From NCBI GenBank assembly GCA_019745975.1, contig JAIESQ010000050.1:1-53392 (forward strand): 53,392 nt of DNA. The letters run 5' to 3'. Under the pieces are notes generated by a model, which saw only the letters and a program-made list of their open reading frames with translations, was not told the DNA's origin and made no database searches. The translations under genes and the position numbers were made by a program. Shown piece after piece: positions 9,201 to 17,318 of this stretch. The DNA comes from Pirellulales bacterium. GTDB lineage: Bacteria; Planctomycetota; Planctomycetia; Pirellulales; JAEUIK01. Within the stretch, counting starts at the first letter, position 1, and each line of letters opens with the position of its first letter.

Positions 9201-12200
9201 CGGTCCAGATGCCCGTCTTGCCGATCTCGAGGAAGTGCCCACCGGGACGGACCAACTCCAGACTTTTGGGAATGTAGTCGCCGGCCAGCGAGTTGAGCAC
9301 CACGTCGACGCCGGCGCCGCCGGTCAGTCGGCGCACTTCGTCGGCGAACTCGAGCGTGCGCGAAGGCAACACGTGCTGTACGCCGAGCGACTTGAGGTAC
9401 TCGCGCTTCTCCTCGCTGCCGGCCGTGGCGAAGATCTCCGCGCCGGCGGCGAGCGCCATTTGCACGGCTGCCACGCCAACACCGCCGGCCGCAGCGGGAA
9501 TCAGTACGCGCTGCCCGGCCGACAATTTCGCGAGATGCTTAAGGCCGTACAACGCCGTGAGAAACGTGACGGGCACCGAGGCCGCGTCAGCGAACGAAAG
9601 TCGCGCCGGCTTGCGCACTGCCAACGCCGCGCGCGTGATCGCGTAGGTGCTGAACAGCCCGAAGCCGGTCGCGACCACTTCGTCGCCGACGGCTGGCTGC
9701 ACCACGCCGGGGCCGACCGCCGTGACCACACCGGCGCATTCCAATCCGGGATCGCCGGGATCGCCCGGGTAGCGACCCAAGGCGTTCAAGACGTCGCGGA
9801 AATTGAGCCCCGCGGCGCGAACTTCGATTTCGACTTGCCCGGCGGCAGGCGCTTGGCGCTGCCTGGGCACAAGTTGCAAGTTGCCGAGCGTGCCGCGCTC
9901 GGTGATGGTCAACTGCACGGGCCCGTTGGCGGATTGCGGGCCCGCGGCAGAAGTCGTCGCTGAACTTGTCGGCGCCGCCGAACCGCCGGAACCCAGCGGT
10001 GTCAAACGCTGCACGAAGCGGCTACCGCCGCGCAATACAACCTGGTCCTCGCGATCGGTGGCCGACAATTCGGCCGCCAGTGATTTGATTGAATCGCCCG
10101 CGCCCATCGGATCGAGATCGACGCGTACGCAAGCCAGCTCTGGATGCTCGGTGGCGATCACGCGACCCAGCCCCCACAGGCTTGACGCCGCCAGATTGCG
10201 CACGGGCTCATCAGGATCGGCGTTCAACGCGCCGCGCGTCACCAGCCAGAGCGGTGTCGGCAAGCTGCCCCCCGCGCGGACAAGCGTTTGCACGAGCCCG
10301 GTAACCAGTGCGCAGTGGCCCACGCTAGCGCGGGCCAGCGCCGCGCCATCTTCGGCGGAATGATCCGCGCGCGAGTCCATCTGGCCGCCGGCCAATAGCG
10401 CGATCACGCCGAGCCGAGAGCCCGATTCGCGGGCCTGGTCGAGCGCGCTTTGCACGCGCCGCGCGAGCTCGTCGATGCGCTCTGGCGTGATCGCCGCGTG
10501 AGCCTCGCCGTTGCCAGCGGCCGCGACGTTCGGCGTCCAACGCGCTTGAATGCACGCCTGACCGCGCGACACCAGCTCGCCCGCCAGGCTCGATGCGAGC
10601 TGTGGATCGTCAGCCAGCAGTAGCCACGTTGTGCGTCGCGTTGCCAAATTGGACGCGGCCGGCGGCGACATTACGGCGCCGGCTGTCGACACCTCGCGCC
10701 AGGCGACTTTGTACAACCAGCGATCAATGCCGCCGGCAGTCGGCGCCGCTTGCAACAGCGCGTCGCGCGCGGCCGCCTTCAGCCGCAGTCCGCGCATCTC
10801 GACGATCGCTCGGCCCGCGTCATCGTACAACACTAAATCGGCCGCCAACACGGCCTGGCCGGGACGTCCCTGCTCGCGGAACCGCGCGTGGCAGAAGGCG
10901 GGCACACTCCACGACGGGCTCACGCGCAGCGTTTCCACGCTGAACGGTACGTACGTCGTGGCGAGCTTGGCGATCAGAATCTGGAAGCAGGCGTCGATCA
11001 AGCCAGGGTGGAGCAGAAAGCCCTCCTGGTCGGCGGCCGGCAGCCGCATGCGGCTGACAACGTCCAACGCGGCAAAGGCCGTTTGATCGTTCCAATGAAA
11101 CCGCGGGCCAAGGTGTATCTCGCGCTCGGCCATGCGGCCGTAGAACTGCTCGAGATTGAGTCGCTCGTGGGCCGCCTTCTCGACGGCGGCAAACGCCATG
11201 CGATCGAGCGGCGGCGGCAGTTCGCCGGCCGGGCCGACGGACACTTCGCCCTGGGCGTGTACGCGCCACGCGCCACGCCCCGAGTCGGCCGCACGATCGT
11301 AGCTGACGACTTTGAACTCGTGTCCGCCATTTTGCGGATCGAGCAACAACTGAATCGGCCGCACTTCGTCGGGGGCCAATACCACGGCCTGCGGAAACAG
11401 CACGTCGCCCAGCGTGATTGCGCCGGGGCCAAACTGCGCGCGGGCCGTGGCGATCAAGCGCGACAAGTGACAGGCGCCCGGGATCACCACCTTGTCGTAC
11501 ACCCAGTGGTCGCCCAACAAGGGGAGCGTGGCCACACCCAATTGCGACTCGAACTGGATCGTCGACAAGGGAGAGCGGACGCGACGGCCGATAAGCGTCG
11601 CTTGCGGACTAGTGTCTGGCGCTTGGGTCGACTCTTCGATCGTGGCCGCCGTGGCTTCGGCGGGCGCAATCCGCACTTCGGTTGCTGCGCGGGTAGTTGC
11701 GGCGGCGCTAGTTGCCGGCACGTCGAGCCAATAGCGCTCGTGCTGGAAGGGATACGTCGGTAGCGGCAGCCGTGGACGCGTACGATCGCGGTAATAGCCG
11801 CGCCAATCGATCGCCACGCCGAGGGTCCACAGTCTTGCGACGGCCATCTGCAGCGCGCGATCGGCTTGCGCTGCATTCGACACCGCGGACGCAGATGCTG
11901 GGCACGACGCGATCCAACGAACCGCGGACGACTTGTCGGCCGCGGCTGCGGGCACACCCCCCAGCAAAAGGGCCACTTGCACGCCGAGCTTAGCGAGCGC
12001 GTCGCCGGCGCCGGACGCGTCGGTTGCCGATCGCAGTCGCGCCAACCAGTCGGCCGCATCGAGCGGAGTTTCTTTCGGACCCGGTCGACCTGTCGATGCC
12101 GAAACCCACAGTAGCTGCGGCTTGCCAAACATTACGCTCGAGGCGGTTTCGCGAAACGTCTCGTCGCCGGCGTCGAGCGCGGCGGCCAATTGCAGACTAG

Positions 12201-14208
12201 TGCGCAGATCGAGGGCACCGGCCAGGCAAGCGGCCGCCAGCTCACCGTGCCCGGCGCCGACGAGGGCCGCCGGCTGCACGCCCCAGGCGCGCCACAGTTG
12301 GGCCAGCGCAAAGGCTGCGACAAAACTCGCCGTGCCGCGCGCGACCACTTCATCGGACGCCTCGCGCCCGGCCAGCCAATCGTCCAGCGGTTTCGCCACC
12401 TGGTCTTCGAGCAGCATCAAGCAACGATCGGCGGCCGCGCGAAACACCGGCTCGGCCGCGTAATAACCGGGCGCGGCGGACAAGAGCTCGGACGAGGTAC
12501 CGGGCACGACCCACGCCACCTTAGGTTGCGCCGCGCGCGACGCCTGCCCGCGCGACACGTTCGCGGGATTGCCGGCGGCGCTGGACGTGGGGTCTCGGGC
12601 GATATCGGCCAACCGCTCGCGAAGCTGCTCAGCCGAATCGACCACGAGCGCCGCGCGCTGGGCGAGCGCCACACGCCCAACGTTCGTTGTATAGGCGACG
12701 TCGGCCAGCGAAGTTTGCGGATGCGCATCCAGATAGGCGACATAACGCGCGGCCAACTGGCTCAGGGCCGGCGCCGTGCGGGCCGATAGACAAATAAGTT
12801 GGCGCGAGCGCGGTGCTAAAGCGGTTGCACGCGTCGACACGGCCGGCGCTTGCTCGAGCACGACAAAGGCGTTCGTGCCGCCGATCCCCAGCGAGTTCAC
12901 GCCCGCGCGGCGCGGCACAAGCTGCGGGGGCCACTGCTTGAGCGACAAGTTCGGGTAAAAAGGAGTCGTGGGAAAGTCGATCCGCGGATTCGATTTCTCG
13001 AAGTGCAGCGTCGGGGGCAGCTTGCCGTGATACACGGCCAGGGCCGCTTTGATCAGCCCGGCCACGCCGGCGGCCGCTTCGAGATGGCCGATGTTTGATT
13101 TGACCGAGCCGAGCGCGCAAAACCCGGTTTCGGAGGTGCTGCCGCGGAAGGCTTTGGCCATCGCCGAAACTTCAACGGGATCGCCCATTGCCGTGGCGGT
13201 GCCGTGCGCTTCGACCAGGCCGAGCGTGGCCGGATCGCAATCGGCCATGGCGAGCGCCTCGGCCATGGCCCCCATTTGGCCAGCCTCGCTGGTCGACGTG
13301 AAGCTGAGCTTGGCCCCACCATCGTTGTTGACGGCCGACGCCTTGATCACGGCATAGATAGGATCGCCGGCGGCCAGCGCATCGCTCAGGCGCTTGAGCG
13401 CGACGACGCCCACGCCACTACCGAACAGCGTGCCGCGCGCGCCGGCGTCGAACGCGCGGCAATGCCCGTCGGGCGAGACGATACCCCCCTCCTCAAAGTG
13501 ATAGCCGACGTAATGCGGCACGCGCACCGTCGAGCCGCCGGCCAGCGCCAGGTCGCACTCGTGCGCCAACAAACTCTGGCAAGCGACGTGCACCGCCACG
13601 AGCGACGTGGAGCAGGCAGATTGCACGGTCATGCTCGGCCCGCGCAGGTTGAGCTTGAAGCTGACGCGTGTGGCCAGGTAGTCCTTGTCGTTGGCGATGT
13701 GCTGCAGGCTGCCGGTGGCACCGTAGACCGCTTCGAGATGTCGGGCCAGCGCGAAACCGTAACTGCTCACCAGTCCGCCGGCGCCGCCATAAACGCCGAC
13801 CGGCACTTCGGTGTGCAGCGGATCGTAGCCGGCGTCTTCGAGCGCTTCCCAGGCGGTTTCGAGGAACAGGCGATGCTGCGGGTCCATGAGCCGCGCCTCG
13901 CGCGGCGTGTAGTCGAACAGTGCGGCGTCGAAGCCCTCGACGTCGTCGAGCACGGGACTTGCCTTGACGTAGGTCGGATCGGCCAACGTGGCCTCGTCGA
14001 CACCGGCGGCGCGCAGCTCGTCGTCGCTGAAGTGGCGAATTGACTCGACGCCGCGGCAGAGATTGTCCCAGAACTCGGCGATCGACCGCGCCCCGGGAAA
14101 TCGCCCCGCCATGCCGACGATGGCTACGCCCTGCATGGCGCCGGGACCAGACGGGGAGCCTCCCGCCAGCGCCGCCGAGGGACCCGCTGTGGGGCCGTTG
14201 GTCTGCAT
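6280..14208 (-). CDS. Iterative-type polyketide/fatty acyl synthase: KS-AT(degenerate)-DH-ER-KR-ACP3-GNAT
   Basis: A 2642-residue single-module synthase. KS at about 28-455 has Cys199 (QSACSTSL), His335 (EAHGTA) and His375 (NIGHLEA), so it looks active. The AT-like region at about 560-830 keeps the fold linkers (YPFQHERYWLD) but has lost GHSxG; it reads VGAGHGEL with Gly653 at the serine position, and PGQG is PGTSSE. DH has His901 and Asp1072 (LIDACFQ), though the Gly of HxxxGxxxxP is Asp. A structural KR half (about 1140-1420) precedes the ER (about 1430-1745, AAAGGVG near 1572). The KR has TGGLGGLG at 1787-1794 and Tyr1929. Three ACPs carry Ser2108, Ser2219 and Ser2334. The last ~215 residues are GNAT-like with a degenerate P-loop (WRATKAS). 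There is no thioesterase. Full DH-ER-KR implies a saturated chain; the product is unknown. The ATG at 14208 is 6 bases after the ACP stop. Confidence 0.92.
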   Translation of the reverse strand: MQTNGPTAGPSAALAGGSPSGPGAMQGVAIVGMAGRFPGARSIAEFWDNLCRGVESIRHFSDDELRAAGVDEATLADPTYVKASPVLDDVEGFDAALFDYTPREARLMDPQHRLFLETAWEALEDAGYDPLHTEVPVGVYGGAGGLVSSYGFALARHLEAVYGATGSLQHIANDKDYLATRVSFKLNLRGPSMTVQSACSTSLVAVHVACQSLLAHECDLALAGGSTVRVPHYVGYHFEEGGIVSPDGHCRAFDAGARGTLFGSGVGVVALKRLSDALAAGDPIYAVIKASAVNNDGGAKLSFTSTSEAGQMGAMAEALAMADCDPATLGLVEAHGTATAMGDPVEVSAMAKAFRGSTSETGFCALGSVKSNIGHLEAAAGVAGLIKAALAVYHGKLPPTLHFEKSNPRIDFPTTPFYPNLSLKQWPPQLVPRRAGVNSLGIGGTNAFVVLEQAPAVSTRATALAPRSRQLICLSARTAPALSQLAARYVAYLDAHPQTSLADVAYTTNVGRVALAQRAALVVDSAEQLRERLADIARDPTSSAAGNPANVSRGQASRAAQPKVAWVVPGTSSELLSAAPGYYAAEPVFRAAADRCLMLLEDQVAKPLDDWLAGREASDEVVARGTASFVAAFALAQLWRAWGVQPAALVGAGHGELAAACLAGALDLRTSLQLAAALDAGDETFRETASSVMFGKPQLLWVSASTGRPGPKETPLDAADWLARLRSATDASGAGDALAKLGVQVALLLGGVPAAAADKSSAVRWIASCPASASAVSNAAQADRALQMAVARLWTLGVAIDWRGYYRDRTRPRLPLPTYPFQHERYWLDVPATSAAATTRAATEVRIAPAEATAATIEESTQAPDTSPQATLIGRRVRSPLSTIQFESQLGVATLPLLGDHWVYDKVVIPGACHLSRLIATARAQFGPGAITLGDVLFPQAVVLAPDEVRPIQLLLDPQNGGHEFKVVSYDRAADSGRGAWRVHAQGEVSVGPAGELPPPLDRMAFAAVEKAAHERLNLEQFYGRMAEREIHLGPRFHWNDQTAFAALDVVSRMRLPAADQEGFLLHPGLIDACFQILIAKLATTYVPFSVETLRVSPSWSVPAFCHARFREQGRPGQAVLAADLVLYDDAGRAIVEMRGLRLKAAARDALLQAAPTAGGIDRWLYKVAWREVSTAGAVMSPPAASNLATRRTTWLLLADDPQLASSLAGELVSRGQACIQARWTPNVAAAGNGEAHAAITPERIDELARRVQSALDQARESGSRLGVIALLAGGQMDSRADHSAEDGAALARASVGHCALVTGLVQTLVRAGGSLPTPLWLVTRGALNADPDEPVRNLAASSLWGLGRVIATEHPELACVRVDLDPMGAGDSIKSLAAELSATDREDQVVLRGGSRFVQRLTPLGSGGSAAPTSSATTSAAGPQSANGPVQLTITERGTLGNLQLVPRQRQAPAAGQVEIEVRAAGLNFRDVLNALGRYPGDPGDPGLECAGVVTAVGPGVVQPAVGDEVVATGFGLFSTYAITRAALAVRKPARLSFADAASVPVTFLTALYGLKHLAKLSAGQRVLIPAAAGGVGVAAVQMALAAGAEIFATAGSEEKREYLKSLGVQHVLPSRTLEFADEVRRLTGGAGVDVVLNSLAGDYIPKSLELVRPGGHFLEIGKTGIWTAEQVAEYRPGVHYATIALDAMFDQQPELVGQLTRELMEMLANGQLKAPPRREFALDDAVAGFRYMAQAKHIGKVVLTMPAVPKAASDSASVASSARTTDAVRAKQPIEIRGNTTYLITGGLGGLGRRIAQWLVERGARHLVLVGRRPPNESAAMQIAELQGRGVQVRTCQVEAANLAEIPTLVKEIDASPAPLAGVIHAAGVLDDGVLVGQTAERFAKVFAPKVAGAWNLDRATQSSSLDFFVLFSSLAAWLGSSGQGNYAAANSLLDALAADRHARGLPATSIAWGPWAEAGMAAGLGEAGKRRFAAAGIELIPPSDGLVALGRLLDQPEADVAVLPVDWAKFLAHSSPGQEPAMLRELAASSRASAARRERGAVSQTSSATAQRDSAAPADASPAAAARTRENWQAAILDAATRVLGTDSGKQLASDQPLTEQGLDSLLAIELVGALRKLTGRNLPAALVFDYPTIDALAAFLAASEPAVPASTAAPQTMSPTQQAPLAATIAAATAQSGSSAADILALVKHETSKVLGVDGAALATGRPLVDLGLDSLLAIELVGALRKATGRGLPATLVFDHPTIDALAAHLTATSSASATTSISPVASTTPSDTTAVVECVTVSAPTTGAGLSQAEWRTLIAQEAGKVLGVDGLQALAADRPLTEQGLDSLLAIELVGALRKASGRSLPATLVFDHPTLDDLSKFLADAAAAGSATNGAAHAGVASALPAAAPIASPPGATTAPIAAASRTMSPPAASPAGEFDFVVEDLRIWHADELPELHIKAFPGYFLTLMGPGFLKRFYAEFCLHPFSYGCVARSKRTGKLVAVATGSANVPAHFKHFYRSHAPYLAMCIATKSITNADARRAVLARTSHAMHALRMLIPGMRPPASTAAVSDKDPPNQCPVRFLSMGIDPEWRATKASIETTLRFEEIVRAAGNKRYGCSILAHNDRAIGFFTGMGFEMTFRSSKGCWFEKDL
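7128..7912 (-). repeat. Three tandem near-identical ACP-coding segments
   Basis: Three ACP domains repeat at about 335-345 base spacing, with phosphopantetheine serine codons at 7885-7887, 7552-7554 and 7207-7209. Each carries the core GLDSLLAIELVGALRK followed by (T/S)GR-LPA-LVFD-PT. The linkers between them are Ala/Thr/Ser-rich and unrelated to each other, so duplication with homogenised cores is more likely than an assembly artefact. Tandem ACPs are typical of PUFA synthases and some iterative PKSs, where they raise flux. Confidence 0.85.
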
Positions 14209-14214
14209 GCCGGC

Positions 14215-14568
14215 CTAACCTTCGCTCTGGGCATCCTGTGCGGCCGGCGCGCCGCGGCGCGCGGCTGCGCGTTGCCGACTGGCGTCGAGCGCGGGCTCGG
14301 CGGTGGCCGCGGTTTCGCCGGCCAGCGCGCGGCGATACGCCTCGGCGAGATCGCCGACCGTACGAACGTCGGTGATGGCCACAAGCTGCGCGAAGGGATC
14401 GACCTCGAGCTCCACTTCGAGCACCGCCACGACCTTGGCCACGTCGAGCGATTCGAGCCCCAGGTCGGCCGTCAGACGCTGGTGATTCTCGATCGTGGGG
14501 GCGGGCTGCCCTTTTTGTTCGATGATCCGCCGCACGACAAAATGAATGAGCTGCTCAGGATTTTGCAT
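14215..14568 (-). CDS. Acyl carrier protein (free-standing)
   Basis: A 117-residue protein whose first 85 residues form an ACP fold, with the phosphopantetheine site at Ser40 in DLGLESLDVAKVV (ESL instead of the usual DSL). The C-terminal 30 residues are a low-complexity Ala/Arg tail. The start at 14568 has a good ribosome binding site (AAGGAACG). It ends 6 bases before the PKS start and follows the reductase by 95 bases. The likely role is to carry the starter acyl group activated by the ligase encoded upstream and present it to the PKS ketosynthase (inference). A phosphopantetheinyl transferase is needed but is not encoded in this window. Confidence 0.88.
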   Translation of the reverse strand: MQNPEQLIHFVVRRIIEQKGQPAPTIENHQRLTADLGLESLDVAKVVAVLEVELEVDPFAQLVAITDVRTVGDLAEAYRRALAGETAATAEPALDASRQRAAARRGAPAAQDAQSEG

Positions 14569-14663
14569 GGCAAACGTTCCTTAGGGCGGGCGTCGGTCTT
14601 AGGCCGAGGCGCTTCGCCGGATGACATTTCAAATAATGCACACGAGCCGCCGCACGACCCACG

Positions 14664-15410
14664 CTAACAAGTGATTCCACCGTCGACAACGATCGTCTGG
14701 CCGGTGATGAATCGCGACTGCGGGCTCATCATGAACGCCACTACGTCGACGATGTCGTCGATCGCCGCCAGCCGCCCCAAGGGAGTGCGCCGCTTGATGC
14801 GGGCCTTCTGCTCGTCGGTCAGCTCACCGACCATGTCACTCTCGAAATAGCCGGGCGCGACCGTGTTGACGCGAATTCCGCCGGGGCCGAGTTCCTTGGC
14901 CAGGCTGCGCGTCATGCCGTCGAGCGCGGCTTTCGTCGCGCTGTAGACCGCCACTCCCTTGTGGCCGCGCACGGCATTGACCGACGAGATGCTGATGATA
15001 TTGCCGCGACCCTGCGTGAGCATGATCTTCGAACAGGACTGAATCAGATAAATGGCCGCCGACAGATTCACGGCCAGGGCACGCTGGATGTCTTCCACGC
15101 GCGTCATCGTCAGCAGGCCATCGAGGCCCACGCCGGCGTTGTTCACCAAAACGTCGATCGCGCCGAAACGCTTGGCGGTGCCGAGGGCAAATTTCTTGAG
15201 CGCTGCCGGATCGGCGCCGTCGACCGGCTCCCACCAGAAGCGCTCGGCATTTGGGTCGTTGGCTCGCAAATCTTCGATCGCCGGCGAAGTGCTACGACTA
15301 AAGGTGGCGACCGCCAGGCCGTCGGCCAGAGCGCGGCGCAAGATCCCCAGCCCCAGTCCGCGGCTGCCGCCACTGACGATGACCACCTGACGCGATCCGC
15401 TATCCGTCAC
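14664..15410 (-). CDS. SDR-family 3-oxoacyl-ACP reductase (FabG-like)
   Basis: A 248-residue classical short-chain dehydrogenase/reductase. It has the nucleotide-binding motif SGGSRGLG (TGxxxGxG type) near the N-terminus, NNAG in VLVNNAGVG, the catalytic Ser in ISISSVNAV, and YSATK for Tyr and Lys. The C-terminal PQSRFITGQTIVVDGG is typical of FabG. It likely reduces beta-ketoacyl-ACP with NADPH. The start is a GTG at 15410 whose G overlaps the ligase stop (GTGA), with GGAGGGC just upstream; this is translational coupling, and a longer frame upstream would read into the ligase coding sequence. Because the PKS already has its own KR, this enzyme may act on the starter unit or on a final product. 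Confidence 0.88.
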   Translation of the reverse strand: MTDSGSRQVVIVSGGSRGLGLGILRRALADGLAVATFSRSTSPAIEDLRANDPNAERFWWEPVDGADPAALKKFALGTAKRFGAIDVLVNNAGVGLDGLLTMTRVEDIQRALAVNLSAAIYLIQSCSKIMLTQGRGNIISISSVNAVRGHKGVAVYSATKAALDGMTRSLAKELGPGGIRVNTVAPGYFESDMVGELTDEQKARIKRRTPLGRLAAIDDIVDVVAFMMSPQSRFITGQTIVVDGGITC

Positions 15411-16774
15411 GATTGCCCTCCCGAACGCGTCTTGGCTTTGGAGCGGATTTTTTTGAAGCGGGCGTTGTGATGGTCTTCTTCGTCGACCTCGATCATCATC
15501 GGCACCTTGAAGGGCTCGAGCTTGTCGCGGCAATAGGCCAGCACGCGATCCATCATCGCGAAACGATCTTCGGGTTCGATCAAGCTCACGGTCGCCACAA
15601 CGACGTGCCCCATCACGGCGTTGGGTTTACCCCATACTGTCGCCTCGCGGATGTTCGCCACTCGCAGGAGCACGCTTTCGACTTCGGCCGGATGCACTTT
15701 CTCGCCGCCAACGTTGATGATTTCCGAGAGCCGACCGCGAATCCGCAGAAACTCGCCGTCGACGTCGACCGCGTCCCCCGTATTGAACCAGCCTTCGGTG
15801 TCGAACGGCGAGGGCGCGTTCAGGTAGCCCAGCATCGCGGCGCGCGCGCGAATCCAGAGAATACCGTCGACGATTTTTGTTTCGTAGCCCTCTCCCCCGA
15901 CTTTCACCCACAAGCTGCTCGAATCGCGCGACTGGGTCTGCAGAATTCCCAGTTCGGACAGCCCATAGGTCTGCTTCAGTTTCACGCCCGGGAACGTGCG
16001 GTTCAGGCTCTTGAGCGTGCTTTCGGGCATCGGCTCGGTGCCGTAACTGATCAGCTCGAGTGACGAGAGGTCGTAGTCTTTGTAGACGCCCGAGATGAGC
16101 AACATGTTAAGAAAGGTCGGCGTGGTCGGGAGCAATTGCACCCGGTGCGCGGCAATCGCGTCGCAGACGGCCCGCGGGGTGCGTTCGGCGATCGAGACCA
16201 GCGCTCCGCCATCGCACAAGATGTGAAACAAGGTGTTGATGCCGCCGATGTGATCGAGCTTCATGAAGATCAGCGTGCGGAACGCCTTGCGGCGTTTTTC
16301 GAACCGTTCGAGCAACCGCGCGAAGCTCAACAGCGTGGCTTTGCTCTCGCCGGTGGAGCCCGACGTGAACAAAATCAGGCCAGGCTCCTGCGCGGCACGC
16401 AACCGCTCGATCAATTCGTGACGATCGGTCGGCGTGCGCCGCTGGATCGTGTGGCTGCCATCTTCGGCCACGCGCAGCACGACATCGACGCGGGCGACCT
16501 CGAACGAGCGCTCGTGCCGGGGCGCCGAATCGTTCGAGAGCGGCACCAGGATATTGCGGTTGAGAATCAAAGCGACGACGAGACCGGCAGTATGGGGTGA
16601 GTATTCGCCGACGAGTGCCACGCATTCGGCGGGCGCGATGCCTAGCGCTTTGATCTCAGCTTGCCAGTGCTCGATCTCGGCAACGAGCGCGCAGTAAGTG
16701 CTCGATCCGCCGTGCCCGATCATCGCCGGCTGATCGCCAAACTCACGCAGACGGTCGAGGAGCCAACCGGGCAT
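15407..16774 (-). CDS. AMP-dependent acyl ligase (acyl-CoA synthetase / acyl-AMP ligase family)
   Basis: An ANL-superfamily adenylating enzyme of 455 residues from the ATG at 16774; a TTG at 16801 would add 9 residues. Motifs run in order: phosphate-binding loop LFTSGSTGESK, YGLSELG (A5), GWFNTGD (A7), LRIRGRLSEIINVGGEKVHP (A8 hinge), and a C-terminal lysine region NARFKKIRSK. It is shorter than the usual 500-550 residues, mainly in the N-terminal domain, and I see no clear FAAL-type insertion. As the first gene of the operon ending in the PKS, it probably activates a carboxylic acid and loads it onto the neighbouring ACP or onto CoA. The substrate is unknown. The stop overlaps the reductase start. 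Confidence 0.85.
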   Translation of the reverse strand: MPGWLLDRLREFGDQPAMIGHGGSSTYCALVAEIEHWQAEIKALGIAPAECVALVGEYSPHTAGLVVALILNRNILVPLSNDSAPRHERSFEVARVDVVLRVAEDGSHTIQRRTPTDRHELIERLRAAQEPGLILFTSGSTGESKATLLSFARLLERFEKRRKAFRTLIFMKLDHIGGINTLFHILCDGGALVSIAERTPRAVCDAIAAHRVQLLPTTPTFLNMLLISGVYKDYDLSSLELISYGTEPMPESTLKSLNRTFPGVKLKQTYGLSELGILQTQSRDSSSLWVKVGGEGYETKIVDGILWIRARAAMLGYLNAPSPFDTEGWFNTGDAVDVDGEFLRIRGRLSEIINVGGEKVHPAEVESVLLRVANIREATVWGKPNAVMGHVVVATVSLIEPEDRFAMMDRVLAYCRDKLEPFKVPMMIEVDEEDHHNARFKKIRSKAKTRSGGQS

Positions 16775-16803
16775 AGGCGGCGTACTGCTTGCAGGAAACA
16801 ATC

Positions 16804-16820
16804 CCGGACTCTTTGTCCGG
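16804..16820. other. Short perfect hairpin upstream of the PKS operon
   Basis: CCGGAC-tcttt-GTCCGG, a 6 bp stem with a 5 base loop, lies just upstream of the first gene of the lipid operon and would be in its 5' leader. It could be a leader structure or another dispersed hairpin repeat; it has no U-tract, so it is not a normal terminator. Confidence 0.4.
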
Positions 16821-17168
16821 AGCGGCGCACTTTCCGCCTGCCGGCCGATACCCCACGTCGCGCCCGCGATCAGCTAGCTACCCTACGCCGAGCGGAATAC
16901 GACGCCAGAAAAGCGCTCGTTAACGAAACAGGGTCGCCCCTCGACCCCACAGGAAGTGACGGTCCGATTTTAACATGGGTGATTCCCGGCGGTACAAGTA
17001 TAGCGGCTAAAAACTTGGCCCCGCCACGTTTACTCCCCGGCAAGCAAGCAATTCTCGGATGAACCGTCAAGTTCGCCCCCTAAGGCTGGGGTAAAGCAAG
17101 GCAGGCTGGCATCGTCCGGATCGGGGAAGCGGCCCCGCTGCCGCAGCGTCGTGACCGCGAAACCTGTC

Positions 17169-17197
17169 TTGACCCCTGTTACGCGGCTGGCTATCGT
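17169..17197 (+). promoter_or_regulatory. Candidate sigma70-type promoter for the FlgI-like gene
   Basis: TTGACC (17169-17174) and TATCGT (17192-17197) are separated by 17 bases, giving a leader of about 115 bases to the ATG at 17319. The -10 matches weakly. The rest of the 545-base gap between the divergent ligase and this gene (16775-17318) holds no gene I can support. Confidence 0.3.
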
Positions 17198-17318
17198 CCC
17201 CCCCGCAACTTTTCTCACCCGCGGATTCCCGGCCTGTTTTTCAACCGTAAACCGCCAGCTGCGGATGATTTGGCCCAAACGGACCGCGCCAGGTCTGCAT
17301 GACGGCCCCCGAGATCGC

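Noticed and set aside
14664-15533. Longer start for the FabG-like gene at 15533
   Set aside because: The extra 41 residues are out-of-frame reading of the ligase gene; the GTGA overlap start at 15410 has a good ribosome binding site.
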